A DNA stretch of 64,000 bases, from positions 180,514,721-180,578,720 of the forward strand of contig NC_068939.1 in NCBI RefSeq assembly GCF_016801865.2, given 5' to 3'. This DNA comes from Culex pipiens pallens (Eukaryota; Arthropoda; Insecta; Diptera; Culicidae). The first letter of the stretch is position 1. Every line of letters starts with the position of its first letter. Below, piece after piece: positions 31,603 to 42,756 of the stretch. The notes beneath the pieces are model-generated. The model was not told the origin of the DNA. It saw only the letters and a list, made by a program, of their open reading frames with translations, and did not search any database. The position numbers and the translations under genes are program-made.

Positions 31603-33480
31603 CAATTTTTTTTTTGTGTTTGCAAAAAATGTACATGCAGTGTGTAATATTAAGTGTTTATTTTGACGAAGGTGATGTGCATGCTTTTGTATGCAATTTT
31701 ACCATCGGATTTTTTGCTGTGTATGTTTAGCAAGGTTTGTATTCACATTTTCAATCAAATTACAAAACTATAATCTCATAAAAAGCAGATATCGAATTAA
31801 AAACCATTTCACAAAACAAATATTTTCGCAAATTCATGAATTAATTTACGTTTTTTTATTAACTTAACAATTTAAGGGAGCAACATCTAACTCTATCGTG
31901 CATCTGAATTTGCCATATAAGCATTCTGAAGTTAAATTATTACAGCTCATAAAAAGCATGTTTAACTGAAATCGAGTGATAAATATCTCAATAGGAAGTG
32001 AACATTCAAGTTTCTATCAACAGTTTAACAAAATAGTTTGTTTTAATAGCGAATATCAGCAATTTCGATGGAGTTAAAAGCGAGTGCTTAACCTGCCAAA
32101 CATACGATAATTCCCTCTAATTCAACAAAATAACACATTTTAATTCCACCACACAAACTACCATCAGACAGGGGTCAAATCGTGTTGCTTAAACTTAATT
32201 ACTTCACCGTTCACCCTCACACAACACCGAAGCCCGTCGACCATGTGCATGTGCGAGGTCGAAGATTAATGCCTCACCGAAATTAAACTTTGCCAAGTCC
32301 AATCAAAATTTCAATTTCCACCAAATTCAGCCACTGCTTACGCTCTCACCAGAGATTAATTAAATCTCTGCCAACCAACCAACGACGACGACGTTCCTGA
32401 CGTGAACCACGTGTGCCTTTTGTGGAAGTGGAACATGTTTGCTGCGGAAAGTTTGTCACCCCTGGAAAAAAGGATTATAGTAGTTTTAAATTGTGGATCC
32501 AAGAACCAGCAGCAACAGCGAGCACGAGGTCGACAAAGTGACACACTTTAACTTTGAAACGAGGTTTAAGGCGCCGTGATATATTGTGTGAACGACGGGA
32601 GGGAACATTTAATTAATCAAACAAGCCTGGTTTGGCACACTTTGAGCAACTTATGGTTGAAGCGAGAGAGAGAGAAAGGGAAAAAACAGCCAACCGTGCA
32701 AAGTTGTTATGAAAATTAATGAAAATATTTTTCGACATCACTGTAATAAGCTTATATACATTCACGGTAGGGATGAGGGTGTGTGCACTGTCACAGGGAT
32801 AAAAACTTGGAAAGTTAACGCAACACCGGATGCTATGAACCAGAAAAAGTGGTAGTGAGGGAGGTAGGCCAACTGCTCTTTCCATTTTTCGAGCTTTGAA
32901 GTGATGATGCTGCACACATGCATGATTTATGCTAGTGATGTTATACTAACCGGCGACAGCACTAGCAGCTTCCGGGCCAAACTGTCGACTATGTCAACGG
33001 TGCGACGTCGAGTCCCATATGTCGGTTTAAGGCAAACGGAACACTTTTGCTGATGCACGGAGAGAAAATTTCAAATTCAATGCTTTTTTCCCTGCATAAA
33101 ATAAATACAATGTTACAGAAAAACTAATCTTCAAGAAAAATTGACACTTTGACCCTTTAAACACTAGAATTACCTACAGTGCCTCGATCAAAAAGCTCCT
33201 CCGAACAGGCACAGGCAAGAGGGACCCGCTGTTAGTATGATAAAAGCCACGTTATGATGTTGTTAATCCGTCCTTCTCGCTATGGGGGGCTTGATTGCAG
33301 CTCAAATGAACCTGACACTAATCCCGCAGGGGCTGGTGGAAATTACAACACAACACTGCCGGAACATATGACAAAATCCTGGTCTGGTCGGGGCTGGTGA
33401 AGGAGAGGAACGCTAAAGTGTCGTAAAAATTGAATATATTAGATAATGAAAAAACATATTTGTAACGATTGATATAATGG
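31603..33480. other. Non-coding stretch, balanced at 32150-33420
   Basis: Single-copy-looking DNA with no recognised gene. Short frames on both strands are low-complexity. No internal repeats are seen. Confidence 0.35.
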
Positions 33481-34632
33481 GTAACTTTTGTCCCTGATCA
33501 CGAATCCGAGGTCTTTTTTGATCTCTTGTGGCGGGGCGGTACGACCCCTTTCATTTTTGAACATGCGAAAAAAATAGGTGTTTTACAATAATTTGCTGCC
33601 TGAAACGGTGATGAGATAGAAACTTGGTGTCAAAAAGACTTTTATGTATAATTGGACGCTCGATTTGATGAAAAATTAACGTATTTTTCATCAAAAAAAA
33701 ACACTAAAAAAGTTTTTAAAGCTCTGCCATTTTCCGTTACTCAACTGTAATTTTTTTTGGAACATGTCATTTTAAGAGAAATTTAATGTACTTTTCGAAT
33801 CTACATTGACCCAGAAGAGTCTTTGTTTCATTTAGAATAAAAATTTTCATTTTAAAATTTCGTGTTTTTTTTAACTTTGCAGGGTTATTTTTTAAAGTTA
33901 ACAATGTTCTACAAAGTAATAGAGCAGACAATTATAAAAATTTGATGTATAAACAAAAGGGTTATAAGTCAAATTATCCCAATTTTACGAAAAACAGGAT
34001 ATTACATAAATCCAATATCAGGTACGATTTACCGGGCGTAATATTGAATGTGTGGCCCTTTTGAAATGTAAGTCTTGATATAAAATTTTTAAAAATATTG
34101 TTTTCGAAAAGATCGGAAAATTTCACGAATGTTTCATATTTCAAAATTTTAAATCGGACCATTAATTGCTGAGATATAGACATTACAAAATGGTGGGTTG
34201 TTTGGGTGAGACTTGGAAAACATCAATTTTCCTGTTTTTAAACACTTGCATGACAATATCTCAGCAACTAAGGGTCTTATCAACAAAGTTCAAAAAAGCA
34301 AAATATAGAGAATTTGCTCAGCTTTTAAAAACTATTTTTTTCAAAAGTGGGCAAACGTGTGTAACATTTCAATGAAAAAAGTGTTTTAAAATGCATTTTA
34401 CTCCTGCCCAGTTGTTTCGAAGTTTTCTGAAAAAAATATTTTTTGCCCCCTGATTTGTCGGAGCGTTTTGAAAGGGGGGGGGGGGGCGACATAAACTTTG
34501 AAAAATTTTTGCAACGGCCTTATCGCATTTTTGTTTTCAATAATATCCTTGATCTAAATTTTTATATTTTCAAAATTAAAACAAAAGTATATGAAATGAA
34601 ATTAAAGTACAAAGTTTCAACATTTAGATAAC
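33481..34632. repeat. Mosaic of dispersed repeats
   Basis: 34033-34160 (GGGCGTAATATTGAATGTGTGG... through CGAAAAGATCGGAAAATTTCACG) is a diverged copy of 46963-47095. The following TATCTCAGCAACTAAGGGTC segment (34256-34275) resembles the phrases at 5226 and 8560. 34381-34510 matches 3741-3930, including a G tract at about 34476-34488. No gene is seen. Confidence 0.55.
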
Positions 34633-35222
34633 AAAAATGTTTTCAAATTTCAGTCATTACAAAACAACTAGACTGGTCTAAAACGCAACTCTTCTTTTCT
34701 CCGCCGTCCCTGCTAATTTGAAGAAAAAAAAACGAATGTTAAATAAAGTTGTCTTGTTTTTTTTATGTATTTGAGTAAAACATGCCACTTTTACTTCATT
34801 CATGTCATGGGAAGAGCAAATATCCACGGAGTGACCGAAATTTCACCCGTTCAGCGAAATCGTGAAATTCTTTAACCTATTTTTTTTTCAGAATAACCAG
34901 TGTCAGTCAGATTGAAGATATACCATTTTCTATTCCATGTTTTTACAGATGTTTCAGATTTTTCACTTCCTGCAAATTTTGAACATTTTTGTCTTCCTCG
35001 CTTCACTGAGGAAAAGCTATGAAATCACTCGAAAAACGAACTTCTAAATTCAACTTTCTAGACCCACCTTCACATATACATATCGATCGCAAATGTCTGC
35101 GTGTGTGGTGGTATGTTGATTAAAATAATTTCTCTCGACTATCTCGGGAAATGGCTGAACCGAAGTGGACCGTTTTGGTTTTATTTGTTCCGTCAATTTT
35201 TGGGGTCCCATAAGTCATTATT
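34633..35222. other. AT-rich non-coding stretch
   Basis: No gene is supported. TTTCACCCGTTCAGCGAAATCGTGAAATTC at 34841-34870 resembles the terminal text of the repeat at 4980-5046. Confidence 0.4.
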
Positions 35223-35802
35223 AGGGTTAGTGAAATTTCACGATTTCGCGGACAGCGTGAACCGCGAAATTAGCCTTTTTCCGCGAAATCCCGTGAAATT
35301 TTATGTTTGTGTGAAAATGTAAAGATATTTCTCAAAATAATTTATCAAACTCAAATAGGAATAAAAATAATTTTATGAACTACTGTAGAATTAAACCTGT
35401 CAATACCCTGGTTTAGTAACTAATAAAGGGTTAGTGATTTTTGACGATTTCGTAGACGGCGTGAAATTCTTAAATTTTATCAATTTTCTCAAATATTTCT
35501 TTTAAATAGCAACTAAATAAATATTTCATCCACAAGACTATTTAATTAAATTTTATTAGTTTTCAATTAAAAAGCTTGAGAATATATGTATGTCAAGTTG
35601 ATATGAACCATTTGAAGAAATGTTCAGATTTTTGAGTTTTTTTTAGAAACTAACTAAATTTAATTATATTTTCATTCGCTGTAATACAAATTTTACTGCT
35701 TTTTTATTTGAAAGGTATAATTTCGAAAAGATTAAAAGAATCAAACTTTGTTTTATTCAAAATAAAATGAAGAGTATTTTTTATCTTTGAAATCACATAC
35801 AG
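35223..35802 (-). repeat. Dispersed repeat, inverted copy of 4550-5056
   Basis: It begins AGGGTTAGTGAAATTTCACGA (the reverse complement of the end of the 3946-5060 repeat). It continues through the matching TTATCAAACTCAAATAGGAAT and GCTGTAATACAAATTTTACTGC segments until the assembly gap cuts it. A second AGGGTTAGTGATTTTTGACGATTTCG start near 35426 suggests an internal duplication of the terminus. Confidence 0.65.
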
Positions 35803-35902
35803 NNNNNNNNNNNNNNNNNNNNNNNNNNNNNNNNNNNNNNNNNNNNNNNNNNNNNNNNNNNNNNNNNNNNNNNNNNNNNNNNNNNNNNNNNNNNNNNNNN
35901 NN
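35803..35902. other. Assembly gap, 100 N
   Basis: Exactly 100 undetermined bases, the usual placeholder for a gap of unknown size. Features crossing it cannot be trusted to be contiguous. Confidence 0.99.
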
Positions 35903-36441
35903 CTTTTTTCCATGAGAGCAATGTTACGTATGATATAAAAAATCCTTGATTATTTTGTACCTAAGATTGATTTTTGAAAAAAAATTGCCCCGTTCACATC
36001 GACTTGAAGAAAACTTTAAGTGTTCGCTCAAGTCAAAAATATTCCCTTTACCCTAAAAATTTATGGGATAAAACATTCGAATTTGAGGTCATAAACAAAG
36101 AAAACTGTCATCTTTTTGCAACATACACACATTCTGCCGTTTTACGGCGATATGATGTATACGCCATTTTGGACATTTTCAATTTTATTGTACAGTCTGA
36201 TAAAGAATCTTAAAAGCTACCTCCTGATGAAAGAATTTTTCAAAAAACTGCTCTGGGGGCCATTTTATTAAGCAAACAAACAATGATGTATACGCCAATT
36301 TTACTCATCATGATGTATGTATACATTGAGAATCAAATTCAATACTATTTGAAAGTTGATTTGAGGTTTTTGGGACCAAATCAAGACTGGGCAATATTTT
36401 ATTACATAATTTCGATTTAATTCTTGAGGGGACGTCCATTA

Positions 36442-36593
36442 GGCGTCATCCATAAAGTACGTCACGTTCTGAGGGAAGAGGGGGGTTTTGAGCAAGCGTG
36501 ACATTGCGTGTTAAAAGCATAGGGAAATCGTGACAAAGGGGGGTAAAGTAAATTTTGGCTGATTCTAATGTGACGTACTTAATGGATGACACC
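36442..36593. mobile_element. 152-bp MITE (GGCGTCATCCATAAAG termini), copy 2
   Basis: Inverted ends GGCGTCATCCATAAAGTACG and CGTACTTAATGGATGACACC, flanked by TTA on both sides (36439-36441, 36594-36596). The interior shares GCGTGACATTGCGTGTTA with copy 1 at 27928. Confidence 0.8.
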
Positions 36594-36597
36594 TTAT

Positions 36598-36700
36598 CCA
36601 CATCCACGTAGACACTTTTTTGAAAAATTCTAGAACCACCCACCTCCCTTGCGGACAATTGTTCATGCAAAAAATGTGTTTATGGAGCGTAGACAATCGC
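36598..36700. repeat. Dispersed repeat, inverted relative of 30325-30430
   Basis: CCACATCCACGTAGACAC...TTCTAGAACCACCC...TTATGGAGCGTAGACAATCGC matches the reverse complement of 30325-30430. It lies directly between two MITEs. Confidence 0.5.
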
Positions 36701-36703
36701 TAA

Positions 36704-36859
36704 GGGAGCGTTCTTTTATTACGTAACGCAAACAGTCGGATTTTTAGACCCCCTCCCCTCCTCGTAACAAAATTTCCATACAAATTTTAAATTTTTTGTA
36801 TAGAGCGTAACACGGCCTCCGACTCCCCCCACTGCGTTACGTAATAAAAGAACGCTCCC
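36704..36859. mobile_element. 156-bp MITE (GGGAGCGTTCTTTTATTACG termini)
   Basis: Inverted ends GGGAGCGTTCTTTTATTACG and CGTAATAAAAGAACGCTCCC, flanked by TAA on both sides (36701-36703, 36860-36862). The pairing continues inward with CCCCCTCCCCTCC and the matching GGCCTCCGACTC region less well. The 3-bp TAA duplication fits PIF/Harbinger-type mobilisation. Confidence 0.85.
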
Positions 36860-37449
36860 TAATACCCTCCTCCCCCCCTTAAAGTATCCACGTGGACAAT
36901 GCATTATGGGATCCGCTCAGCTGTCAAAATAGCTGGCATTATAAATATACCCTACTTTGATCGAGCAATGTATACATACATCATTGAGAAGGAAAAGTTG
37001 TGATTTTTTATTGCTATTTTTTCGGCCAAATGATGTTTGTGGTTTAAAATCGTAGAGAATAGGAAAAAAACAGAAATTTTGTAGGGGCCACATTTTTATT
37101 ATACTTTTTAACAGTTTCTACAGAGCAGACCTTAAATTAGTCATTTTAAATTAAAAAAAAGGAACAAAAACAGCAAATCGTGTCTACAGCAAAATCACCT
37201 CAATGGCGTATACATCATATCGCCGTAAAAGGGCAGGACATGGTATAACTGTTTTTATACATGACGTGTACTTTTTACGTTTAACGGTGCACTTCAGCCA
37301 GAGTTTTTTTTAATGAGAAGATGTTTATCACTCACATTTTAATATCTTCAAAAGTACGGGAACTATCGATATCATTTTTTAATCATCCCTAAAGAACTGC
37401 TTACAAAATTATTAACAACAAAGTTTGACTATTTTTACAATCATATTTA

Positions 37450-39651
37450 GAGGGTGACGATTCTCGAGATTTTCAATTTCCCGGGAATCGAGAGTTGAAT
37501 TAGGCAATTTCCCGGGAAGTTTTTTTAACTTTGCCAAAAGTGCCAATAATGTTTAAAGAAAAGTAATAAATGTGTTTCTTTTTATAGAATTTAGTTACAA
37601 TTTATTCATACGTACTAATTTAAACGATAATTAGTAGCCTCATCATTTTTGAGAACTATAATCTATAGTTTGATTTTTTTCTGAACCTGCAATTACAAGA
37701 TCGTTTCTTGATCTTTTTGGGACTCAAAACTGTAGTTTATCAAAAGTTGCACAAATTTGTTGTATGAACTTGTTTTTAGATTTTTGTGAAGTAAAAAATG
37801 GCTAATATATAATTTCCCAGTATCGGTATTTTTGCAATATGATGAATAACGACTCAAAACAACAATTTGAAGTTGTTTTTTCCCTTTGTAAGGTCAACTG
37901 TAAATATTCATTGGAGAAATAGTAATCAGGAAAACCTATATGTCCACATTTGGCGGACCTTAGTTTTACAAAGATTGTCAGAGTTTTTTTCTTCAAAAAT
38001 ATAATTTAATTTTAAATGGTAATCTTCAATTTGGTGAGTTTGTTCCTTGCTACGGATGTATGTTGAGGTGTGTTATATTATGAGGATGTGTGGAGCAAGT
38101 GTGTAGGAGTGACTGATTAAGCGCTACGTAGACTGGTGTTGGTGAGCTTCCAAAAAGCTCCTGAGGGCTGAATAGGGTGGCTCATGAGTTGCCAGTCGAG
38201 TGTAAAAATTATGGTCGTTTGTGCATCCTCCGGTCGTCGTGGATTTCGTCGATACAAACAATTTTAGGAAATCGCGTTTTCGGAGAAATCTTCCTTAATT
38301 TTTGCTGATTGGAAGCACATTGGCGGTAATATTCAGCTTAGCATGTGAGGCACGTTTAAGGCGCGGTAAACAATTTGAATTCAACGCGATTGTAATTCCT
38401 ATTCATAGTATTGCACCACGTTACACATGTTTAATACCAATAATTTAATATATTAATCATAAGATCGCGTCGTGCTCTGCTGGTTGTCTTCTGAAATAGT
38501 AATACTTATCGTAGATTTATTTGATTTGAACGGGTAATTTTATGTAAATTAGTTTTTGAACCGCGTTTCGTATTATTTAAGAAAGTCTTTAAAAATGAAA
38601 TGCATCTAAACGGGAAACACCTCAGAAAAAGAATTTGGGTTATTCTGAGTTTAATTTATTATTATGTAAATCTTTTTCATTCTGGTTCTTTTTTTCCACA
38701 ACCGGCTGTCTAAGAAAGAACATTTTGGCATTTTTAATATTTCATCATTTAAATTCAAATTGACTGTACAGCAGCATCAGATATTTGCCTTGAGAATAAT
38801 ATTTAACTACTTAAAATTAATAAATACAAGAACCTAAACGGGATTCGTCTCAACAGCAGCATCCGCTTGACTGCCTGGAGAATAATATATCATACCTATA
38901 ACAAAAATCTTTCGCTTTTGGGTCGCATCATCATCTTCTATGATGAATCCTGACCAAACACCCTATCCTACTAACAAATTTTCAGGTTCCTGGCGCTGGT
39001 GGGGTGTAAGCACAGAGTAAATCAGCTGCCCTAGTAGCAACCTGCGCTAACTAACATTCCCGTCCCTTAAAATCGAGGTCTACAAACTGACATGGCGGGC
39101 GCGGTTGGTGGCCAATGACTGTTACCTATTCGCAACTGATTTAGTTTTAGCAATCATGGTGTTTTATCTTTTTAACGTATTCATACATGCTGTTGATAAG
39201 GGAAACACCACTTGATTGTCGAAGCCTATGATTACTAGTGCTGAAAGGATATTACGGTCCTGTTCAGCAACGGAGATGGACAACCATGGGTGGTCTCTCA
39301 TGCTCATGCTCATGCTCAAAAATATAATTTAATTTTAAATGACTTATTGACATCAAAAAAGGAAAAAAATGCTTTTCCCTGTTCTTTTATATTTTTTTTA
39401 TTATTTACACTTTCTGAATAAGAAGATTAGAGAAGCATTGATTTATTCGAATTTGAACATCTAACATTGAACATGTTCTAAACAATTTCGATTTTTTCAA
39501 TGTGTTTCTGATTAGTTTATATAATTTTGCTTCGATAATTATAAAATCAAAAATTCCCGGGAGTCTCGACCAAATTTCCCGGGAATCGAGAGGTCCAAAA
39601 ATGGTCGATTTCCCGGGAAATTTTACCCGGGAATTCCCGCTCGTCACCCTC
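37450..39651. mobile_element. 2.2-kb TA-flanked element with CCCGGG-rich termini
   Basis: Inverted ends GAGGGTGACG and CGTCACCCTC are flanked by TA (37448-37449, 39652-39653). Subterminal text is rich in TTTCCCGGGAA on both sides (37480-37520, 39555-39635). It interrupts the TTAA MITE and is itself interrupted at 38019. No transposase is readable, and the outer parts are AT-rich. Confidence 0.75.
38019..39315 (+). mobile_element. Retroposed insertion (truncated LINE or SINE-like) with 26-bp target duplication
   Basis: A 26-bp direct repeat (TCAAAAATATAATTTAATTT, continuing TTAAATG) flanks it at 37993-38018 and 39316-39341. The 3' end is a short CATGCT repeat (about 39298-39315), a typical simple-repeat tail of some non-LTR retrotransposons. 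The 1.3 kb between is less AT-rich, with no reverse transcriptase frame, so it is probably a 5'-truncated 3' UTR or a non-autonomous relative. Orientation is plus, from the tail. Confidence 0.7.
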
Positions 39652-39733
39652 TAATCAGATTGTTGCAGAATAGGGTCCGTATGTTAGAAAATTTTGGAAC
39701 AAGAAGACAACAACCTCCTTGATTACTGTGTAC

Positions 39734-40436
39734 TAGCGTGGCTCACGGATATATGAAAAAGACAAAAGTGTTCAATTTCGAACGCCTCGCTCGGAATTTT
39801 GTAGCAATATGGCCCTAGAACATAGCCTGAAATTTTGAGCGCATTAGGTTAAGGTTTAGTACTTCCACCATTGGCCTGAAGTTAGTATGGAACTTCTAAA
39901 AATTTACTATAGGAAATTTTCACTTTTAACCTCATCTTAGAGAAAATTTCCCAAAACCCAATCAAATTTTCCTATTCTCAAGTTTCTTATAGGTTTTGAT
40001 CCGGGGAACAACTTTGTAGAACATCGCAAAGCGCTAGGGATTGATCCCGAAAAGATACAGGATATTTTTTGGAGTTTGGAAAACAAATTTAACGTGCTCT
40101 AAAAATTTGCCTGTATCTTTCCGGGATTAATTCCTAGCGCTTTATGATGTTCTACAAAGTTGTTCCCCGGATCAAAACCTATAAGAAACCTCTATTTTGA
40201 GAAAAAATCATAGGGCATAGGAAAACTTTCTCGAAGAAGAGTTAAAAAGTTGAAAATAAATAAATTAAATTTATTGGAATTTCTTAATAACTTCAGGTCA
40301 AAAGTGGAACTACTTATCATTAACCAAATGCGCTCAAAATTTCAGGCTAGCTTCTGGGGCTATAATGCTACAAAATTCCGGGCGAGGCGTTCGAAATTGA
40401 ACACTTTTGTCTTTTTCATATATCCGTGAGCCACGC
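39734..40436. mobile_element. 703-bp full-length palindrome with 9-10-bp target duplication (Mutator-like foldback)
   Basis: TACTGTGTAC flanks it at 39724-39733 and 40437-40446. The element begins TAGCGTGGCTCACGGATAT and ends ATATCCGTGAGCCACGC. The two halves are reverse complements over almost their whole length (for example CCGGGGAACAACTTTGTAGAA near 40001 mirrored near 40150). Long inverted arms with a 9-bp duplication fit Mutator-like foldback elements. Confidence 0.75.
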
Positions 40437-40452
40437 TACTGTGTACCCTTAG

Positions 40453-41637
40453 ATTAAAAAAATATATGGTAAGTGAACTGATTTGAAGGAGTTTGTCCCT
40501 TGACTCAAATTTTCAAAACAATGATTACTTTTTTGAATTTTTGATTTTGATGAAACTTTCTACGTTCTTTTTTCTGTTCATTTTGCATTATTGGTCGGTT
40601 AGTCGGTCCATACAATTTAGGCAATCGATAAAAAATACGTTCTTAGGAAACAAATTTTTGAAAATTTTAGTTAAGGTTTTGTATAGACAATAAAGGCTAT
40701 TTAAATATATTAAAACAGAATTATCTTGATAAAAAAGTCAATAAGAAAATGATTTTTTTTTTCAAATGTAATTGTACAACTTTGTTAAAGAAAAACTTCA
40801 AAATTTCAATTAAATTAAACGTGCAATCATCTGAAAACATTATGAGATGCATTTTCCTGAGTCGACAATCAATTTTACGATTGTTGAACAATTTCATATA
40901 AAAAATATTTTTTGAGATATTTCAATGTACAAAACCGCAATAAAATTTCATAACATAGATTTTTTGAAAACTAATAAATTCAAATCAACTTCATTTTTTT
41001 CATTGAACTTAGAAATTGTGGCCACTTTTGCCAAAAAGTCTGGGATAAATGATACAATTTGGAATTTTGTTTTTTTCTTAAAGAAAATTTAAAATTAACA
41101 TATATGATGCCACATTATCTGAATTCAACAAACTATTGAATTAATTCATAACCATTTTCGTCTGCCATTTTTCGATATTTTGAATCAATATTTTGCTAGA
41201 TTTTTCAAATATTGATCAGGTAGCTCTGGTTGTGGCCTGTAATTTTATTTTACTTTTTTATTTATTTAAGCCAAAACCCCGTTTTCCGCGTTAAATAGTT
41301 GGAATCGGAGATATGCATATTTGAAAAAAAAGGTCTTTTGGAAAAATCTGAACGAAATTTCAAAAATTATTTCAGATGCAAAATCGAATCTGTTTAAATT
41401 TTGTGAAAAATAAGTTTTTATCAGTGTCATGTTTTTGAAAAACAATGATTTTTTTTGGAAAAGAATAGAAATTCTGCTAATTTTTTTAATTCAGTTATTA
41501 ATGTAAAATCAAATTTGCAATCGCAAAGTAATTTGAAGAAACTTTCATAAAATGTGCCGTTTCGTAAAACTTTTTAATATCTTCGAAAAAATCTGTAAAA
41601 ATTCTGCAATGAAGACTTCAACACTTCAAGAGCGTAA
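40453..41637. other. AT-rich non-coding stretch
   Basis: Low-complexity AT DNA. No gene or element terminus is recognised. Confidence 0.45.
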
Positions 41638-41638
41638 T

Positions 41639-41727
41639 ACAGTCGAAACTCGATTATCCGAAGTTTACATTATCCGAAGTTAGATTTTCCGAAGGTGTGT
41701 ATGGGACTTCGGATAGTCGAATTATAA
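41639..41727. mobile_element. Short pogo-like MITE relic
   Basis: CAGTCGAAACTCGATTATCC (41640-41659) after TA resembles the conserved terminus of pogo/Tigger elements. GGACTTCGGATAGTCGAATTATAA (41704-41727) is a partial inverted counterpart. TTATCCGAAG is also repeated in tandem at 41654 and 41670. Confidence 0.45.
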
Positions 41728-41798
41728 AAAAAAAATTATGTTCTTTTTTTTATTTTCTTACTTTTAACATAAAATTCGAGTTCTGTGACCACATTTAA

Positions 41799-42031
41799 CG
41801 GTGCACATCAACCAGAGCTTTTGCACCCAGATTTTTGTAACAGACATTTTAGTATCTTCAAAACTACGGGTACTATCGAAATATTTTTTTATTCATCCCC
41901 TAAAGTACGGTCCACAAAGTAATTTACAACAAAGTTTGATTAATTTTACATTCCCAATATTGCAGGATTGGGTCCGTAAGTTTGACTATTTTGGTATAAG
42001 AAGACAACAACTTCCTTCGTTGCTGTGCACC
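41799..42031. mobile_element. 233-bp TTAA-flanked MITE, intact copy 2
   Basis: Flanked by TTAA at 41795-41798 and 42032-42035. Termini CGGTGCAC and GTGCACCC are inverted copies. It aligns with the split copy at 37285-40448 and gives the uninterrupted reference for both insertions there. Confidence 0.8.
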
Positions 42032-42035
42032 CTTA

Positions 42036-42535
42036 AGTCAAATTTGAATAGTTGATTACCGGTTAAATAACCAAATACATTTTTTCAATATATCATTATT
42101 GGCCGCCACCTTGGATTAAAAAAAAATCTTAATCACTTTAGAGAAGTTTGGGGGTCAAACTACTCTAAAATAAGACAAAGGAAACAAAATTCAATCGATT
42201 CTGGACTGTCTGGACTGTATTGAATTTTGCAATTGGGCAATTAAATGTTTGATATGCATTGTAAAGTGGTCTAGAAACAGAGTATTTTGTTTAAAAAAAG
42301 TTTATATTAAAACTGATGCGTTAGCATTTTTTCTAACGAATGATTTGCGCTAAAAATAGTTTTAAAAACTGTTAGTGCTTGGTCCGAATTTGTAAGCTGT
42401 AACTGAAAAAAAATTGTTCTGACAGGCAAACTAACTCCCAAAACTGCAACATTTGTTAGGAGCGAAATAAATGCTGATTTCCATCATCATAATGCTAAAA
42501 ATAAAGATCAAAGCGAGCTGAATGATAACCAACCA
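42036..42535. other. AT-rich non-coding stretch
   Basis: No gene is supported. GGCCGCCACCTTGGATTAAA (42100-42119) resembles 25120-25140. Confidence 0.4.
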
Positions 42536-42756
42536 CACAGAAAAAAAAAATCATGGTAATATTACATCTGGGAAGGGGTACATCTTTTATGTAATAAAAA
42601 AAGATGTAATTTTACCTCTGGAAATGTGTAATTTTACCACTTTTCTGGTGTAATGCCACTTTTTCAATCTAAATTGAGGTAAAATTACATCATAAAAGAG
42701 GTAATATTTAACCTTCCAAAATTACAGCTTCCAAATTTACATTATTTTTTACTGTG
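42536..42756. mobile_element. MITE rich in TGTAATATTAC-like motifs
   Basis: CACAGAAAAAAAAAATCATGG at the left and ATTATTTTTTACTGTG at the right are imperfect inverted copies. The interior repeats GTAATATTACATC, GATGTAATTTTACCTC and GAGGTAAAATTACATC in both orientations. It has no coding capacity. Confidence 0.6.

Larger units (their letters stand above)
36134..37236. mobile_element. 1.1-kb inverted-repeat element hosting nested MITEs
   Basis: The left terminus CTGCCGTTTTACGGCGATATG (36134-36154), followed by ATGTATACGCCAT, is mirrored by ATGGCGTATACATCATATCG and CCGTAAAAGGGCAG ending at 37236. An inner pair, GATGTATGTATACATTG (36310-36326) against CAATGTATACATACATC, lies at 36966-36982. Two smaller MITEs sit inside. 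No transposase frame is seen. Confidence 0.7.
37285..40448. mobile_element. TTAA-flanked MITE, copy 1, split by two insertions
   Basis: It starts after TTAA (37281-37284) with CGGTGCAC and ends near 40448 with GTGTACCC then TTAG. Segments 37285-37449, 39654-39733 and 40447-40448 together align with the uninterrupted copy at 41799-42031 (shared text: AAAGTACGGGAACTATCG, AACAACAAAGTTTGA, GGGTCCGTA, AAGAAGACAACAAC). The TTAA duplication suggests a piggyBac-type mobiliser. Confidence 0.75.

Noticed and set aside
35704..35913. Minus-strand frame spanning the N run
   Set aside because: Half of it is undetermined sequence.
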